Assembly (NCBI RefSeq): GCF_900188005.1 | Contig: NZ_FZNR01000002.1 | Coordinates: forward strand, 868,001-932,000 | From: Actinoplanes regularis | Lineage (GTDB): Bacteria; Actinomycetota; Actinomycetes; Mycobacteriales; Micromonosporaceae | Length of the DNA stretch: 64,000 nt | Direction of reading: 5' to 3' | Part shown: positions 8,506 to 18,115 of the stretch, piece after piece | Layout: every line of letters begins with the position of its first letter | How positions within the stretch are numbered: position 1 is the first letter of the stretch | Position numbers and translations under genes: made by a program | The notes under the pieces: model-generated | Databases searched by the model: none | What the model saw: only the letters and a program-made list of their open reading frames with translations | What the model was told of the DNA's origin: nothing

Positions 8506-9732
8506 ATGAGCACTGTAGACGTCGTCGTCACCGGGCTCGGCGCGACGACCCCGCTGGGCGGGGACGTCGCGTCCACTTGGGACGCTATGCTCGCCGGCCG
8601 CTCCGGGGTGAGTCCGCTCACCCAGGAGTGGGCCGGGCAACTGGCCGTACGTATCGCCGCGCAGATCGCCGTCGACCCGGCGGAAGTGATCGAGCGGGTC
8701 AGGATGCGGCGACTGGACCGCAGTGAGGCGATGGCCATCGTCGCCGCCAACGAGGCCTGGGCCGACGCCGGCCTGGCCGGCACCGGCCTGGACCCGGAGC
8801 GCCTCGCGGTCAGCTTCGGCAGCGGTATCGGTGGCGCGATCACCATGCTCGACCAGGACGACGTCCTGGAGCAGTCCGGGCCGCGCCGGGTCAGCCCGCA
8901 CACGGTGCCGATGCTCATGCCGAACGGCCCGGCGGCGTACGTCGGGCTGGAGCTCGGTGCCCGGGCCGGGGTCCGGGCCATGGCCAGCGCCTGCGCCACC
9001 GGCGCCGAGGCGGTCGCCCTGGGTCTCGACCTGATCCGGGCCGGCCGGGCCGACGTGGTGGTGGCCGGCAGCACCGAGGCCGTCATCCACCCGCTGCCGA
9101 TCGCCGGTTTCGCCTCGATGCGCGCCATGTCGACGCGGAACGACGACCCGGAGCGGGCGTCCCGGCCCTGGGACAAGAACCGGGACGGGTTCGTCCTCGG
9201 TGAGGGCGCCGGCGCGCTGATCCTGGAGCGCGCCGACCACGCGGCCGCCCGTGGGGCCACCGTGTACGCCCGCCTCGCCGGTGCCGGGATCACCTCGGAC
9301 GGCTACGACATCGTCCAGCCCGACCCGGAGTGCAACGGCGGGATCCGGGCGATGCGGATGGCGGTCCGCGACGCCGGTCTGACCGGCGCCGACATCGTGC
9401 ACGTCAACGCGCACGCAACCTCGACCCCGGTCGGCGACATGGGCGAGATCAAGGGCATCAAGGCCGCTCTCGGCAGCCACCCGGTGATCACCTCGACGAA
9501 GTCGATGACCGGACACCTGCTGGGCGCGGCGGGCGCGCTGGAGTCGATCGCCACCATCCTGGCGATCCGCGACGGCGTGGTTCCCCCCACCATCAACCTC
9601 GACGACCCGGACGACCGGCTCGACCTCGACGTGGCGGCGCACAAGGCCCGTCCACTGGAGATCGCGGCCGCGATGAACAACTCGTTCGGTTTCGGTGGCC
9701 ACAACGTGGCCCTGGTCTTCACGCGTTCCTGA
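8506..9732 (+). CDS. fabF: 3-oxoacyl-ACP synthase II
   Basis: Elongating ketosynthase of type II fatty-acid synthesis. The Cys-His-His triad is visible in MASACATGAEAVALG, VNAHATSTPVGD and KSMTGHLLGAAGALE; the C-terminal NNSFGFGGHNVALVF is characteristic. The start at 8506 (ATGAGCACTGTAGAC) is chosen because it follows the acpP stop by one base and gives the usual N-terminus; the longer in-frame start at 8473 would lie inside acpP. A strong terminator follows. Confidence 0.96.
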   Translation: MSTVDVVVTGLGATTPLGGDVASTWDAMLAGRSGVSPLTQEWAGQLAVRIAAQIAVDPAEVIERVRMRRLDRSEAMAIVAANEAWADAGLAGTGLDPERLAVSFGSGIGGAITMLDQDDVLEQSGPRRVSPHTVPMLMPNGPAAYVGLELGARAGVRAMASACATGAEAVALGLDLIRAGRADVVVAGSTEAVIHPLPIAGFASMRAMSTRNDDPERASRPWDKNRDGFVLGEGAGALILERADHAAARGATVYARLAGAGITSDGYDIVQPDPECNGGIRAMRMAVRDAGLTGADIVHVNAHATSTPVGDMGEIKGIKAALGSHPVITSTKSMTGHLLGAAGALESIATILAIRDGVVPPTINLDDPDDRLDLDVAAHKARPLEIAAAMNNSFGFGGHNVALVFTRS

Positions 9733-9745
9733 CCAGGAAGAGTTG

Positions 9746-9782
9746 GGACGGGCTCCCGGGGCTGTGCCCTGGGAGCCCGTCC
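9746..9782 (+). terminator. Hairpin terminator after fabF
   Basis: GGACGGGCTCCCGGGG and CCCTGGGAGCCCGTCC form a 16-bp stem with one G-U pair and a CTGTG loop; no T-tract follows. It sits between fabF and the carboxyltransferase gene, so it may lower rather than stop transcription into that gene. Confidence 0.75.
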
Positions 9783-9798
9783 GCATGAAGGAGGAGCC

Positions 9799-11067
9799 GT
9801 GAACCGCGACCCGCAATCGCGGCTGCGCGCCTTCTTCGACCACGACACCATGCGGCTGCTCGCCGCCGGGGACGACTCGGGGGTGCTGCACGCCCGCGGG
9901 TCGGTCGACGGCACGCCCGCCGTCGCCTTCGCCACCGACGCCACCCGGATGGGCGGCGCCGTCGGCGTGCGGGGCTGCCGGCGCATCGTCGAGGCGATCG
10001 ACCTGGCGGTCCGCGAACGCGTTCCGGTGGTCGGCGTCTGGCACTCCGGTGGGGCCCGGCTCGACGAGGGCATGGCCGCCCTCGACGCGGCCGGTCAGGT
10101 CTTCGCCGCGACGGTGCGGGCCTCCGGCCGGATCCCGCAGGTCTCGGTGCTGCTCGGGCCGACGGCCGGCAGCGCCGCGTACGCCTCGGCCCTCACCGAC
10201 ATCGTGATCACGAGTACGGGTGGCGCCACGCACGCCGCACACCTGATCACCGACGACGACGCGACCGCGGTGGCCGAGAGCCGCCGCACGGTCCGGATGC
10301 TGGGCCACCCGGGCCGGCTGACGCCGGCGGACGTCAGGCCGGGCAGCACCCTGGGCCGGCCGCTCGACTCACTGTTGCCGGTGGGGACGGACCAGGCCTA
10401 TGACGTACGCCCATTGATCCGTGCCCTGCTCGACGGCGACGGCCTGGAGCTGCACGCCTCCTGGGCCCCGAACGTGGTGACCACGCTGGGCCGTTTCGCC
10501 GGCCGCACGGTCGGGGTGGTCGCGAACAACCCCGACCACCTGGACGGCTGCCTCGACGCGGACGGCGCCGAGAAGGCCGCCCGCTTCGTCCGCATGTGCG
10601 ACGCCCTGGCGCTGCCGTTGATCGTGCTCGTGGACACCCCGGGCTACCTCTCCGGCCAGGGCCGGGAACCGGACGGCGTGGTGGTGAGCGGCGTCCAGCT
10701 GCTGCACGCCTTCGCCGAGGCGGTGGTGCCCCGGGTGACCCTGCTGACCCGCCGCGCGTACGGCGGCGCCTACCTCGCCATGAACTCCACCGCCCTCGGC
10801 GCCTCCGCGGTGTTCGCCTGGCCCGGCACGAAACTGGCCGTGCACGATCCCGCCGAGGCGGTGCCCATCCTGCACCACCGGCGGATCGCGGCCGCACCGC
10901 CCGACGAGCGCGACGCCCTCCACGAGCGGCTGGCCCGGGACCAGGTCGAGAAGCCCGACGGGCTGGTCGACGCCGTCATCCGGCCGGAGGAGACCCGCCG
11001 GCGGATCGCCGAGGCGTTGGCCGCGGCGCCGCCCGCCCGCGGCGCCCACGGCAACATTCCCCTGTAG
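9799..11067 (+). CDS. Acyl-CoA carboxylase carboxyltransferase (beta) subunit
   Basis: The 422-residue protein has the carboxyltransferase (crotonase-like) fold of biotin-dependent acyl-CoA carboxylases, which move carboxyl from biotin to acetyl- or propionyl-CoA. Seen: GSVDGTPAVAFATDATRMGG, VWHSGGARLDEGMAAL, VSVLLGPTAGSAAYASALTD, and LIVLVDTPGYLSGQGREPDG in the second half. It is shorter than typical AccD5/PccB proteins (over 500 residues). GGAGGAGCC precedes the GTG start. Its place after the fab genes suggests it supplies malonyl-CoA. Biotin carboxylase and carrier subunits are not in the window. Confidence 0.88.
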   Translation: MNRDPQSRLRAFFDHDTMRLLAAGDDSGVLHARGSVDGTPAVAFATDATRMGGAVGVRGCRRIVEAIDLAVRERVPVVGVWHSGGARLDEGMAALDAAGQVFAATVRASGRIPQVSVLLGPTAGSAAYASALTDIVITSTGGATHAAHLITDDDATAVAESRRTVRMLGHPGRLTPADVRPGSTLGRPLDSLLPVGTDQAYDVRPLIRALLDGDGLELHASWAPNVVTTLGRFAGRTVGVVANNPDHLDGCLDADGAEKAARFVRMCDALALPLIVLVDTPGYLSGQGREPDGVVVSGVQLLHAFAEAVVPRVTLLTRRAYGGAYLAMNSTALGASAVFAWPGTKLAVHDPAEAVPILHHRRIAAAPPDERDALHERLARDQVEKPDGLVDAVIRPEETRRRIAEALAAAPPARGAHGNIPL

Positions 11068-11069
11068 AC

Positions 11070-12821
11070 CTACTTCACGCAGGCGCTGCGGGGCAGTCCG
11101 GCGACCGCGACCGGCGATTTACCCGGCGCGGGGGCCTTACCGGCGAGCACCGCGGCCAGCGCGTCCAGCGACAGTTTGCTGGACGAGTACGTCGCCAGCA
11201 GGGTCGGTGACTTGGCGTAGGCGAGCAGCCCGGGCAGGTCCATCATCACGGTCACCGCCGCGTCCGGGGACAGGTCGATCGGCTTGTCGCCGTACCCCAC
11301 CAGGCGGATCTCCGCCCCGCCCGCGGCCTGCACCTGGACCCCGGCCGCCTGGAGCGCCTTGACCAGGTTCGCCCGGGCCAGTTCGCGCGACGACGGCGCG
11401 GTCACCGTGACCGCCCCGCTGACCAGCGGCCCGGAGCAGCGCCCGCGCAGCACCGTGATCGAGGCCGCGTCCAGCGCGGAGACCGCCTGCTGGTGCGCGG
11501 CGGAGCCGACCACGGACAGGTCCGGCTGCGGGGTGGCCGCGGTCCGGAACTTGAGGGTGAGGATCCGGGTGACCGCCTCGACCAGCCGCTCCCGCTTCAG
11601 CGCGCCGCTCTTCAGCCCGGCCAGGATGCCGTCCCGGGCGGCACCGATGTCCGGCGGCATGAGCAGCATGTCGTTGCCCGCGTTGAGAGCGCGGACGGCC
11701 GCCTCACCGGCCGGCCACTTCTTCGCCGGCGCCATGTTCATCGCGTCGGTGATCGCCACCCCGGTGAACTTCAGCTCGCCGCGCAGCACGCCGGTCATCA
11801 CCTTGTGGGAGAAGGTGGCGGCCACCCCCTTGTCCACCGCCTGCAGGTCCAGGTGGCCGGACATCACCAAGCCGGCACCGGCCTGCACGCCGGCCTGGAA
11901 CGGCGGCAGGTCCTGGGCCCGCCAGGCGGCCGCGCTCTGCTTGATCACCGGCAGCTCGTCGTGGCTGTCCCCGCTGGTGTGCCCGTGACCCGGGAAGTGC
12001 TTGAGGGCGGATGCCACCCCGCCGGCCTGCATGCCACGGACGGCGGCGGCGACCTGAGCGGCGTTGGCCTTGGGGTCCGATCCGTACGACCGGGATCCGA
12101 TCACCGCGCTTCCGGCCGCTCCGAGGGTGTCGGCGACGGGGGCGAAGTCGACCGTGACGCCCATCGCGGCCAGCTCCTCGCCGGCCGCGCGCCAGGCCGC
12201 CTCGGTCAGCTCCGGCTTGCCGGCGGCGCCCATGGCGAGCGCCGACGGGAGCAGGGTGACCCCGTCGGTGATCCGGGTCACCACGCCGTACTCCTGGTCG
12301 GTACCGATCATCAGCGGGGCCGCGGCGGGCAGCTGCCGGGCCGCCGCCTGCAGGCCGTCGGTGAGCGCCCGGACCTGTTTCGGATTCTCCACGTTCGACG
12401 TGGGGTTCGTCTTGCCGGTCGGGTCCTGCTGGGTGAAGGAGACCAGGATCAGGCCGCCGAGCCGGTACTTGACGATCATCTCGGCCGGCGTGTTCACGCC
12501 GGCCAGCTGCCGGTTGCCGGCCGCCGCTCCGGCGTCCACCTGGGTGGCCGAGCCGCCGTAGGCGTAGGGCATCAGCACCTGGCCGGCCAGGTCCTCGTCG
12601 GTGAGCCGGGCCACCGTGTCCGCGGCCCGCACCGCCGGGTCGATCGGCGGTGCGGACGCCGACTCGGAGATCGGGGCGGAGGCGGAGGCCGTGAGGGGGC
12701 CGCCCGGGGGGCCGTTCGACGCGGCACCCTGCGGAGCCTTGGCACCGTCCCCGCAGGCTCCGGCGAACAGAAGCAACGGGGCGACAAATGCGACGCGGGA
12801 GAACTTTTTCACGATCGCCAT
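11070..12821 (-). CDS. Glycoside hydrolase family 3 lipoprotein (beta-N-acetylhexosaminidase-like)
   Basis: The 583-residue protein starts with a lipoprotein signal (VAFVAPLLLFAGACG, lipidated Cys about residue 23). It then has a low-complexity Ala/Ser/Pro linker and a GH3 catalytic domain. NagZ-type motifs are present: MIGTDQEYGVVTRI, ALKHFPGHGHTSGDSHDELP (catalytic His/Asp loop) and the nucleophile region VAITDAMNMAP. It probably removes GlcNAc from peptidoglycan fragments outside the membrane. About 200 residues follow the catalytic domain, longer than cytosolic NagZ. It is convergent with the carboxyltransferase, whose stop lies two bases away. Confidence 0.9.
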   Translation of the reverse strand: MAIVKKFSRVAFVAPLLLFAGACGDGAKAPQGAASNGPPGGPLTASASAPISESASAPPIDPAVRAADTVARLTDEDLAGQVLMPYAYGGSATQVDAGAAAGNRQLAGVNTPAEMIVKYRLGGLILVSFTQQDPTGKTNPTSNVENPKQVRALTDGLQAAARQLPAAAPLMIGTDQEYGVVTRITDGVTLLPSALAMGAAGKPELTEAAWRAAGEELAAMGVTVDFAPVADTLGAAGSAVIGSRSYGSDPKANAAQVAAAVRGMQAGGVASALKHFPGHGHTSGDSHDELPVIKQSAAAWRAQDLPPFQAGVQAGAGLVMSGHLDLQAVDKGVAATFSHKVMTGVLRGELKFTGVAITDAMNMAPAKKWPAGEAAVRALNAGNDMLLMPPDIGAARDGILAGLKSGALKRERLVEAVTRILTLKFRTAATPQPDLSVVGSAAHQQAVSALDAASITVLRGRCSGPLVSGAVTVTAPSSRELARANLVKALQAAGVQVQAAGGAEIRLVGYGDKPIDLSPDAAVTVMMDLPGLLAYAKSPTLLATYSSSKLSLDALAAVLAGKAPAPGKSPVAVAGLPRSACVK

Positions 12822-12858
12822 CGAATCAGGTCACGGAAAGCGCCGCCACGCGATCCCC

Positions 12859-13350
12859 CTACCCCACCCGGGTGAGCAGCGTGACCGGGGCCCCGTCGCC
12901 GGCGTACCGGTACGGCTCCAGCTCCGCGTCCCAGGCCGTGCCGAGCGCCCGTTCCAGCGCGTGCGCCAGCGCCTCCGGAGCCCGGGCGGACGCCATGATG
13001 GCGCGCAGCCTGTCCTCGCCGATCTGGATGTCGCCCGAGGCGCCCATCGTGCCGTGGAACAGCCCTCGGCCGGGGACGTGCATGAAGCGCTCGCCGTCCA
13101 GTCCCGGGCTGGGTTCCTCGGTCACCTCAAAACGGATCATGGGCCACTGCCGGAGGGCAGCAGCCAGCTCGGCGCCAGTTCCCGCGCGTCCGGTCCAGCT
13201 GCACTCGGCTCGGCGCATGCTGGGGTCGACCGGCTGCACGGTCCATTGCAGGTTGACCGGCGCGGTCAGGACGCGCGCTATGGCCCATTCGACGTGCTGG
13301 CACACGGCGAGCGGGGTTGAGTGGACGTATACGACGCCACACGTTGGCAC
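12859..13350 (-). CDS. DUF3145 family protein
   Basis: A 163-residue protein matching the actinomycete-specific DUF3145 family of unknown function, often encoded near the fab operon as here. Recognisable stretches are CGVVYVHSTPLAVCQHVEWA, PMIRFEVTEEPSPGLDGERF and the C-terminal WDAELEPYRYAGDGAPVTLL. No membrane segment or catalytic motif is apparent. It is co-directional with the GH3 gene (38 bases) and divergent from the next small gene. Confidence 0.88.
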   Translation of the reverse strand: MPTCGVVYVHSTPLAVCQHVEWAIARVLTAPVNLQWTVQPVDPSMRRAECSWTGRAGTGAELAAALRQWPMIRFEVTEEPSPGLDGERFMHVPGRGLFHGTMGASGDIQIGEDRLRAIMASARAPEALAHALERALGTAWDAELEPYRYAGDGAPVTLLTRVG

Positions 13351-13593
13351 GGTGACCTCCCGGAGACCGAGGTGCGTCTTCCCCTACGACCTCGACCGCG
13401 GTTGATCGTGTCCCATGATGCCGGTTGGTACGGATGGTGCGCCAGAGAATCCGCAACATCGACTGCGGGACCAGTCGTAGTGGCATATCCAGTCCAACGC
13501 CCGTACCTGCTCCGACGGCACGGTTCACCAGCGGTCGTGTAGAGTTGATACGGCCTTTTTATCTGCTCAAGCTTTTCCTCAAGGAGTACCGCC

Positions 13594-13920
13594 GTGGCGA
13601 GCAACACCTCAAAGACCGCCCGCGCATCAGTCCGCGCCGGCCAGAGCACCGGTGGCGCCCTCAGCGTGCTCGGTGAGTACAAGTACCTCATCCCGCTCGC
13701 CAACGGCCGTTACGCGTACGTGCGCAACCTGACCAACGGCAAGACCACCCACCTCTCGACCGCCTCCGACGCTTTCGTCGAGGAGATCCGGGTGCTGGCC
13801 GGTGCCGGCCACGGCACCAAGATCCGTGCCGAGCTGACCGCGCTGCACACCAGCAACCCGGGACACGGCTGGGCCGACGCCGAGCAGCGGCTCGTCGACG
13901 CCGGTGTCTTCGAGGGCTGA
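13594..13920 (+). CDS. Small conserved actinomycete protein of unknown function
   Basis: A 108-residue basic protein beginning MASNTSKTARASVRA with a Thr/Ser-rich N-terminus, then LSVLGEYKYLIPLANGRYAY and LTALHTSNPGHGWADAEQRL. The GTG start is preceded by AAGGAG at nine bases, and an intrinsic terminator follows, so this is a single-gene transcript. No family function is known to me. Confidence 0.78.
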   Translation: MASNTSKTARASVRAGQSTGGALSVLGEYKYLIPLANGRYAYVRNLTNGKTTHLSTASDAFVEEIRVLAGAGHGTKIRAELTALHTSNPGHGWADAEQRLVDAGVFEG

Positions 13921-13936
13921 GCAGCCTCGCTGAAAG

Positions 13937-13973
13937 AAGGCACCTCCCGGTTCTCACCGGGAGGTGCCTTTTC
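13937..13973 (+). terminator. Intrinsic terminator
   Basis: AAGGCACCTCCCGG pairs perfectly with CCGGGAGGTGCCTT around TTCTCA, followed by TTCG. It ends the small gene and, from the other side, the carbonic anhydrase gene. Confidence 0.9.
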
Positions 13974-14001
13974 GCGTCTGGCGATGATCAGCACATACGG
14001 A

Positions 14002-14616
14002 TCAAGGTTTGCTGAGGAACTCCACCCACCCGGTGTCCAGGTCGTAGATCGCGCCGACCACGTCGAGCCGGCCCTCGGCGACCGACGCCGCCAGCCCATC
14101 GCTCTCCCGCAGCCGCTGCGCGGTGCGGATCACGTGCGCCCGGACCACCTGATCGGTCGCCGACGGGTCGTCCAGGTCGATCCCGTCCGCCGCGGAGGCG
14201 ATCTCTCCCACCAGATAGCCGACGTCGCCCTCCGGACGGGCGCCGGAGCGCACCGCACCGACCGTGGCGGTCACCGCGCCGCAGCGCTTGTGTCCCACCA
14301 CCACGGCGAGCGAGACGCCGAGCGACGACACCGCGAACTCCACCGAACCGAGCATCGACCGGTCGAGCACGTGCGCGCCCGAGCGGGCCACGCAGATCGA
14401 GCCGAACGGCTGGTCGAAGATCGCCTCGAGCGGCACCCGTGAGTCGATGCAGCCCAGCACGACCGCGTGCGGCTGCTGCCCACCGGCCGTGGCGGCGGCC
14501 TGGGTGACATTATGACCGTAGTGTGGCTTTCCGTACACGAATCGCTTGTTGCCCGTGATGAGTTCACCCAGGGCGGTGCCCGGGGTGGTGGCCCGGGCGG
14601 CTCGGATGGCTGTCAT
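14002..14616 (-). CDS. Beta-class carbonic anhydrase
   Basis: The 204-residue protein interconverts carbon dioxide and bicarbonate. Zinc ligands are visible: Cys56 in VVLGCIDSR (with the Asp58-Arg60 dyad), and His109 and Cys112 in VVVGHKRCGAV. Length and spacing fit the bacterial beta class. Bicarbonate is the co-substrate of acyl-CoA carboxylase, whose subunit gene lies 3 kb away, though the two are not in an operon. It is divergent from the hydrolase gene. Confidence 0.93.
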   Translation of the reverse strand: MTAIRAARATTPGTALGELITGNKRFVYGKPHYGHNVTQAAATAGGQQPHAVVLGCIDSRVPLEAIFDQPFGSICVARSGAHVLDRSMLGSVEFAVSSLGVSLAVVVGHKRCGAVTATVGAVRSGARPEGDVGYLVGEIASAADGIDLDDPSATDQVVRAHVIRTAQRLRESDGLAASVAEGRLDVVGAIYDLDTGWVEFLSKP

Positions 14617-14766
14617 GTCGTCGATTCTCGCGACCCGGACGGCCAGGGAAAGTAATTGCGAGGCAACTCACGGCGACCGTTATGGACGCTAGCGATTTCA
14701 AGTAACCGCGAGTGATGATTATTACCCGTGGGTACATGCGGGGGCGTGAATCACGCGGAGGTGCCC

Positions 14767-15717
14767 GTGTCCGAACGAACCGACATCCTGCTCCCCGACG
14801 GCGCGCGCCTGCATGCCGAGCTCTCCGGCCCGGCGGACGCCCGGGTGACCGTGGTCCTGCTGCACGGCTGGTGCCTGGATCGGCGAACCTGGCGGCATCA
14901 GGCGCAGACGCTGGACGGGCTCGGCCTGCGGGCACCGAGAGTGATCGCGTACGACGCCCGGGGGCACGGCCGCTCCTCCGCCACCCGGCGCAGCTCGGCC
15001 ACCCTGGATCAGCTCGGCGACGACCTGGCCGAGGTGCTGCGGCGGCTGGCGCCGGCCGGGCCGGTGGTGCTCGCCGGGCACTCGATGGGCGGTATGACGA
15101 TCATGGAGTACGCCCACCGCCACTCCGCCGAGTTCGCCGACCGGGTGGCCGGCCTGCTGCTGGTCTCCACCACCGCGGAGGGCCACACCCACACCCGGTA
15201 CGGCCTCCCGGACCCGGTGGCCGGGCTGATGCGGATGGGCGAGACCTTCGGCGCCGGCGTGCTGGCCCGTTCCGGCGTCTGGCGGCCGCACCGGGCCGTA
15301 CTGCCCGCCCTGGCCCCCGCCCTGCGCTGGCTGCTCTTCGGCGACCGCTGCGCCGAGGACGACCTGAGCCTGACCCTGCGCAGCGTGGGCCGGACGTCGC
15401 TGCGCTCGATCGGCGGCTTCCGGGAGTCGATCGGGACGCAGCAGCGGCTGGACACCCTGGCAAAGCTCGGGAACATGCCGGCCGCCGTGCTGGTCGGGGA
15501 CCGGGACCGGCTGACCCCGCCGGCGTGTGCCGAGTCGATCACCGCCGCGCTGCCCAGCGCCGAGCTGTATGTCCTGGCCGGGGCCGGGCACATGCTGCCG
15601 CTGGAGCGCCCGGAGGAGGTCTCCGACGCCCTCGTCTCGATCATCCGCCGGGTGTACCGCGGCGTCGGTGGGAACACCCGCGCGGCCGGACTGGAGCGGG
15701 GCCGGCTGGCCGCTTAG
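14767..15717 (+). CDS. Alpha/beta-fold hydrolase
   Basis: The 316-residue protein has the alpha/beta hydrolase fold: oxyanion segment VVLLHGWCLDRRTWR, nucleophile GHSMGGMTIM, acid in VLVGDRDRLTPP and histidine in AGAGHMLPLERPEEV. Substrate unknown; esterase, epoxide hydrolase-like or lactonase are all possible. The GTG at 14767 is taken as the start because GGAGG lies five bases upstream; earlier in-frame GTGs at 14728 and 14746 lack such a site. Confidence 0.88.
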   Translation: MSERTDILLPDGARLHAELSGPADARVTVVLLHGWCLDRRTWRHQAQTLDGLGLRAPRVIAYDARGHGRSSATRRSSATLDQLGDDLAEVLRRLAPAGPVVLAGHSMGGMTIMEYAHRHSAEFADRVAGLLLVSTTAEGHTHTRYGLPDPVAGLMRMGETFGAGVLARSGVWRPHRAVLPALAPALRWLLFGDRCAEDDLSLTLRSVGRTSLRSIGGFRESIGTQQRLDTLAKLGNMPAAVLVGDRDRLTPPACAESITAALPSAELYVLAGAGHMLPLERPEEVSDALVSIIRRVYRGVGGNTRAAGLERGRLAA

Positions 15718-15840
15718 CCGGAACATCCGCACCCCGCCGCTCGTTTCTGAAAGGCTCGAACGATGCGGTGAATCCCAGGCCGCCTCGTCGCGAGTTGCCG
15801 GGCAGGAGTAAGTTCGATTGCCCCCTTCGCGCGAGCGCTG

Positions 15841-17994
15841 GTGGTGCGCATGAAAGGGAGAACGACCGACTTGAGCGACGCCACCGTCCTGCAACAGGAG
15901 ATCGCGGTCGAGCAGCAGCATGTGGACCTGGTGTACGCCCGGCTGGCCGAGCTGCGCCAGGACGCGTCCCGGGCCGAGAAGGAGGGCTATCGCCTGGCCG
16001 GCGTGGGTACCTTCGGGGCCCTGGTCGAGCGCGACGCGATGGTCTTCCACGCGGCCCGCCGCCGGCACGCCCTGGACACCGAGTACGAGGGCCTGGTCTT
16101 CGGCCGTCTCGACCTGAAGACCGGCGCCACCCACTACGTGGGCCGGATGGGCATCCGCGACGACAGCTCGAAGCCGCTGGTCGTCGACTGGCGGGCACCG
16201 GCCGCCGCCGCCTTCTACCGGGCCACCCCCGCCGAGCCGCTCGGCGTGGTCCGGCGCCGGATGATCCAGTCCAGCCGGGAACGGGTGCTCGGCATCGAGG
16301 ACGACCTGCTCGACCCCGAGTCGGCGCCGCCCGGCATGCGGGTGGTCGGCGACGGCGCGCTGCTGGCCAGCCTGGCCAAGGCGACCGGCCGCGGGATGCG
16401 TGACATCGTCGCCACCATCCAGCGCGAGCAGGACGACGCGATCCGCTCCCCCGCCGGCGGGGTGACGATCGTGACCGGCGGCCCGGGCACCGGGAAGACC
16501 GCGGTGGCCCTGCACCGCGCGGCCTACCTGCTCTACTCCGACCGCAGCCGGTTCGCCGGCGGCGGCATCCTGGTGGTCGGCCCGTCCGGGGTGTTCGTCG
16601 AGTACATCGCGACCGTGCTGCCCTCGCTCGGCGAGGAGACCGCGACCCTGCGCTCGCTCGGCTCACTGGTGCCGGGCTACGACGCGACCCGGGTCGATCC
16701 GGGCGAGGTGGCCGCGATCAAGGGTTCGCTGCGGATGCGGCGGGTGCTCGAGCGTGCCTCGCACGACGCGGTGCCGGGCGGCCCGACCGAGCTGCGCCTG
16801 CTCTACCGCGGCGTGCTGCTGCGGCTGAACGCCCAGCAGCTGGAGCAGATCCGGCGCAAGGCGCTGCCCCGGGGCGCGCGCCGCAACGAGGTCCGTGGCC
16901 ACGGCTTCGACCGGGTCTTCGACGCGCTCTGGGCGCAGGCCCGCGAGCAGAAGGTGACCGGACTGCCGGAGAAGCGGGAGTTCGAGTCGGAGCTGGCCGA
17001 CCGCGGCGACTTCCGGAACTTCCTGCGGGCGTGGTGGCCGCGGTTCACCCCGATGCGGGTGCTGCGCTGGCTGGCCGAGCCGAAACGGCTCCGGGCGTAC
17101 GCCAACGGGCTGCTCTCCCGCGAGGAGATCGCCGCCCTGGAGGGCTCCTTCGACGGGCTGGCCGAGCACGGGCCGACGATCGCCGACGTGGCGCTCCTCG
17201 ACGAGCTGGACGAGCTGATGGGCCGCCCGCGGCAGGCCGCGAAGAAGACCAAGAACCCTTTCCACGTACGGGACGGGATCCAGGAGGTCAGCACCTACGC
17301 CGACCGGCAGGCCGCCGCGCGGGCCCAGCAGGTCCAGCGCGAGGAGGACTACCGCGACTTCGCGCACGTGGTCGTCGACGAGTCGCAGGACGTCTCGCCG
17401 ATGCAGTGGCGGATGATCGGGCGCCGTGGGCAGTACGCGTCCTGGACGATCGTCGGCGACCCGGCGCAGACCGCCTGGTCCGGTGACCCGGAGGAGCTGG
17501 ATCGGGCCCGGGAGCGGGCGCTCGGCTCCCGCAAGCGCAACGGTTACGCGCTGACCACCAACTACCGGAACTCGTCGGAGATCTTCGCGGTCGCGGCCGG
17601 CGTGATCCGGGCGATCATGCCGGACCTGCCGCTGCCCTCGGCGGTGCGCTCCACCGGCGTCGATCCGGTGGACGTGGTGACGGGCCGGGCCCTGCTGCCG
17701 GCGGCGGTCCGTGAGCTGACCGAGAAACAGCTCGCGGACGTGGACGGGACGATCGGCGTGATCGCCCCGGTGCCGCGCCGGGACGAGATGGCCGGCTGGG
17801 TGGAGGGCCTGCCGGAACGCGTGCAGGTGGTCACCGCGCTGGAGGCCAAGGGCATGGAGTACGACGCGGTCGTGCTGGTCGAGCCGGGCGAGATCGCCAT
17901 CGACCGGGCCGGGGTCCGCACCCTGTACGTCGCCCTCTCCCGCGCCACCCAGCGCCTGACGACGGTCGGCACGAACCCCGCCTGGCACCCGTAA
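15841..17994 (+). CDS. helR: HelR/HelD-type RNA polymerase recycling ATPase
   Basis: The 717-residue protein is a superfamily 1 helicase-like motor. An N-terminal coiled-coil arm (LQQEIAVEQQHVDLVYARLA) precedes the Walker A loop GGPGTGKTA near residue 220. Walker B is VVVDESQDVSPMQWRMIG, and a UvrD-like C-terminal domain contains LTTNYRNSSEIF and TLYVALSRATQRL. This arrangement fits actinomycete HelD-class proteins, which pry open stalled RNA polymerase; HelR members also displace rifamycins. The start is uncertain: TTG at 15871 (LSDATVLQQ) has GGGAGA ten bases upstream, whereas GTG 15841 and ATG 15850 do not. No obvious rifamycin-associated promoter element was found upstream. Confidence 0.87.
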   Translation: MVRMKGRTTDLSDATVLQQEIAVEQQHVDLVYARLAELRQDASRAEKEGYRLAGVGTFGALVERDAMVFHAARRRHALDTEYEGLVFGRLDLKTGATHYVGRMGIRDDSSKPLVVDWRAPAAAAFYRATPAEPLGVVRRRMIQSSRERVLGIEDDLLDPESAPPGMRVVGDGALLASLAKATGRGMRDIVATIQREQDDAIRSPAGGVTIVTGGPGTGKTAVALHRAAYLLYSDRSRFAGGGILVVGPSGVFVEYIATVLPSLGEETATLRSLGSLVPGYDATRVDPGEVAAIKGSLRMRRVLERASHDAVPGGPTELRLLYRGVLLRLNAQQLEQIRRKALPRGARRNEVRGHGFDRVFDALWAQAREQKVTGLPEKREFESELADRGDFRNFLRAWWPRFTPMRVLRWLAEPKRLRAYANGLLSREEIAALEGSFDGLAEHGPTIADVALLDELDELMGRPRQAAKKTKNPFHVRDGIQEVSTYADRQAAARAQQVQREEDYRDFAHVVVDESQDVSPMQWRMIGRRGQYASWTIVGDPAQTAWSGDPEELDRARERALGSRKRNGYALTTNYRNSSEIFAVAAGVIRAIMPDLPLPSAVRSTGVDPVDVVTGRALLPAAVRELTEKQLADVDGTIGVIAPVPRRDEMAGWVEGLPERVQVVTALEAKGMEYDAVVLVEPGEIAIDRAGVRTLYVALSRATQRLTTVGTNPAWHP

Positions 17995-18001
17995 AGGCTC
18001 T

Positions 18002-18036
18002 GGCCGGCTCCGGCGTCGTGGACGCCGGAGCCGGCC
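18002..18036 (+). terminator. Perfect 16-bp hairpin after helR
   Basis: GGCCGGCTCCGGCGTC (18002-18017) pairs perfectly with GACGCCGGAGCCGGCC (18021-18036) around GTG. There is no T-tract, as is usual for terminators in such GC-rich genomes. Confidence 0.8.
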
Positions 18037-18115
18037 GGTGTGGGCGGCTGCCGTGTCCCTCTCCGGACGGTGACCGGTATGGCGATCATCACATCGATGG
18101 CGAAACAATTGATCC

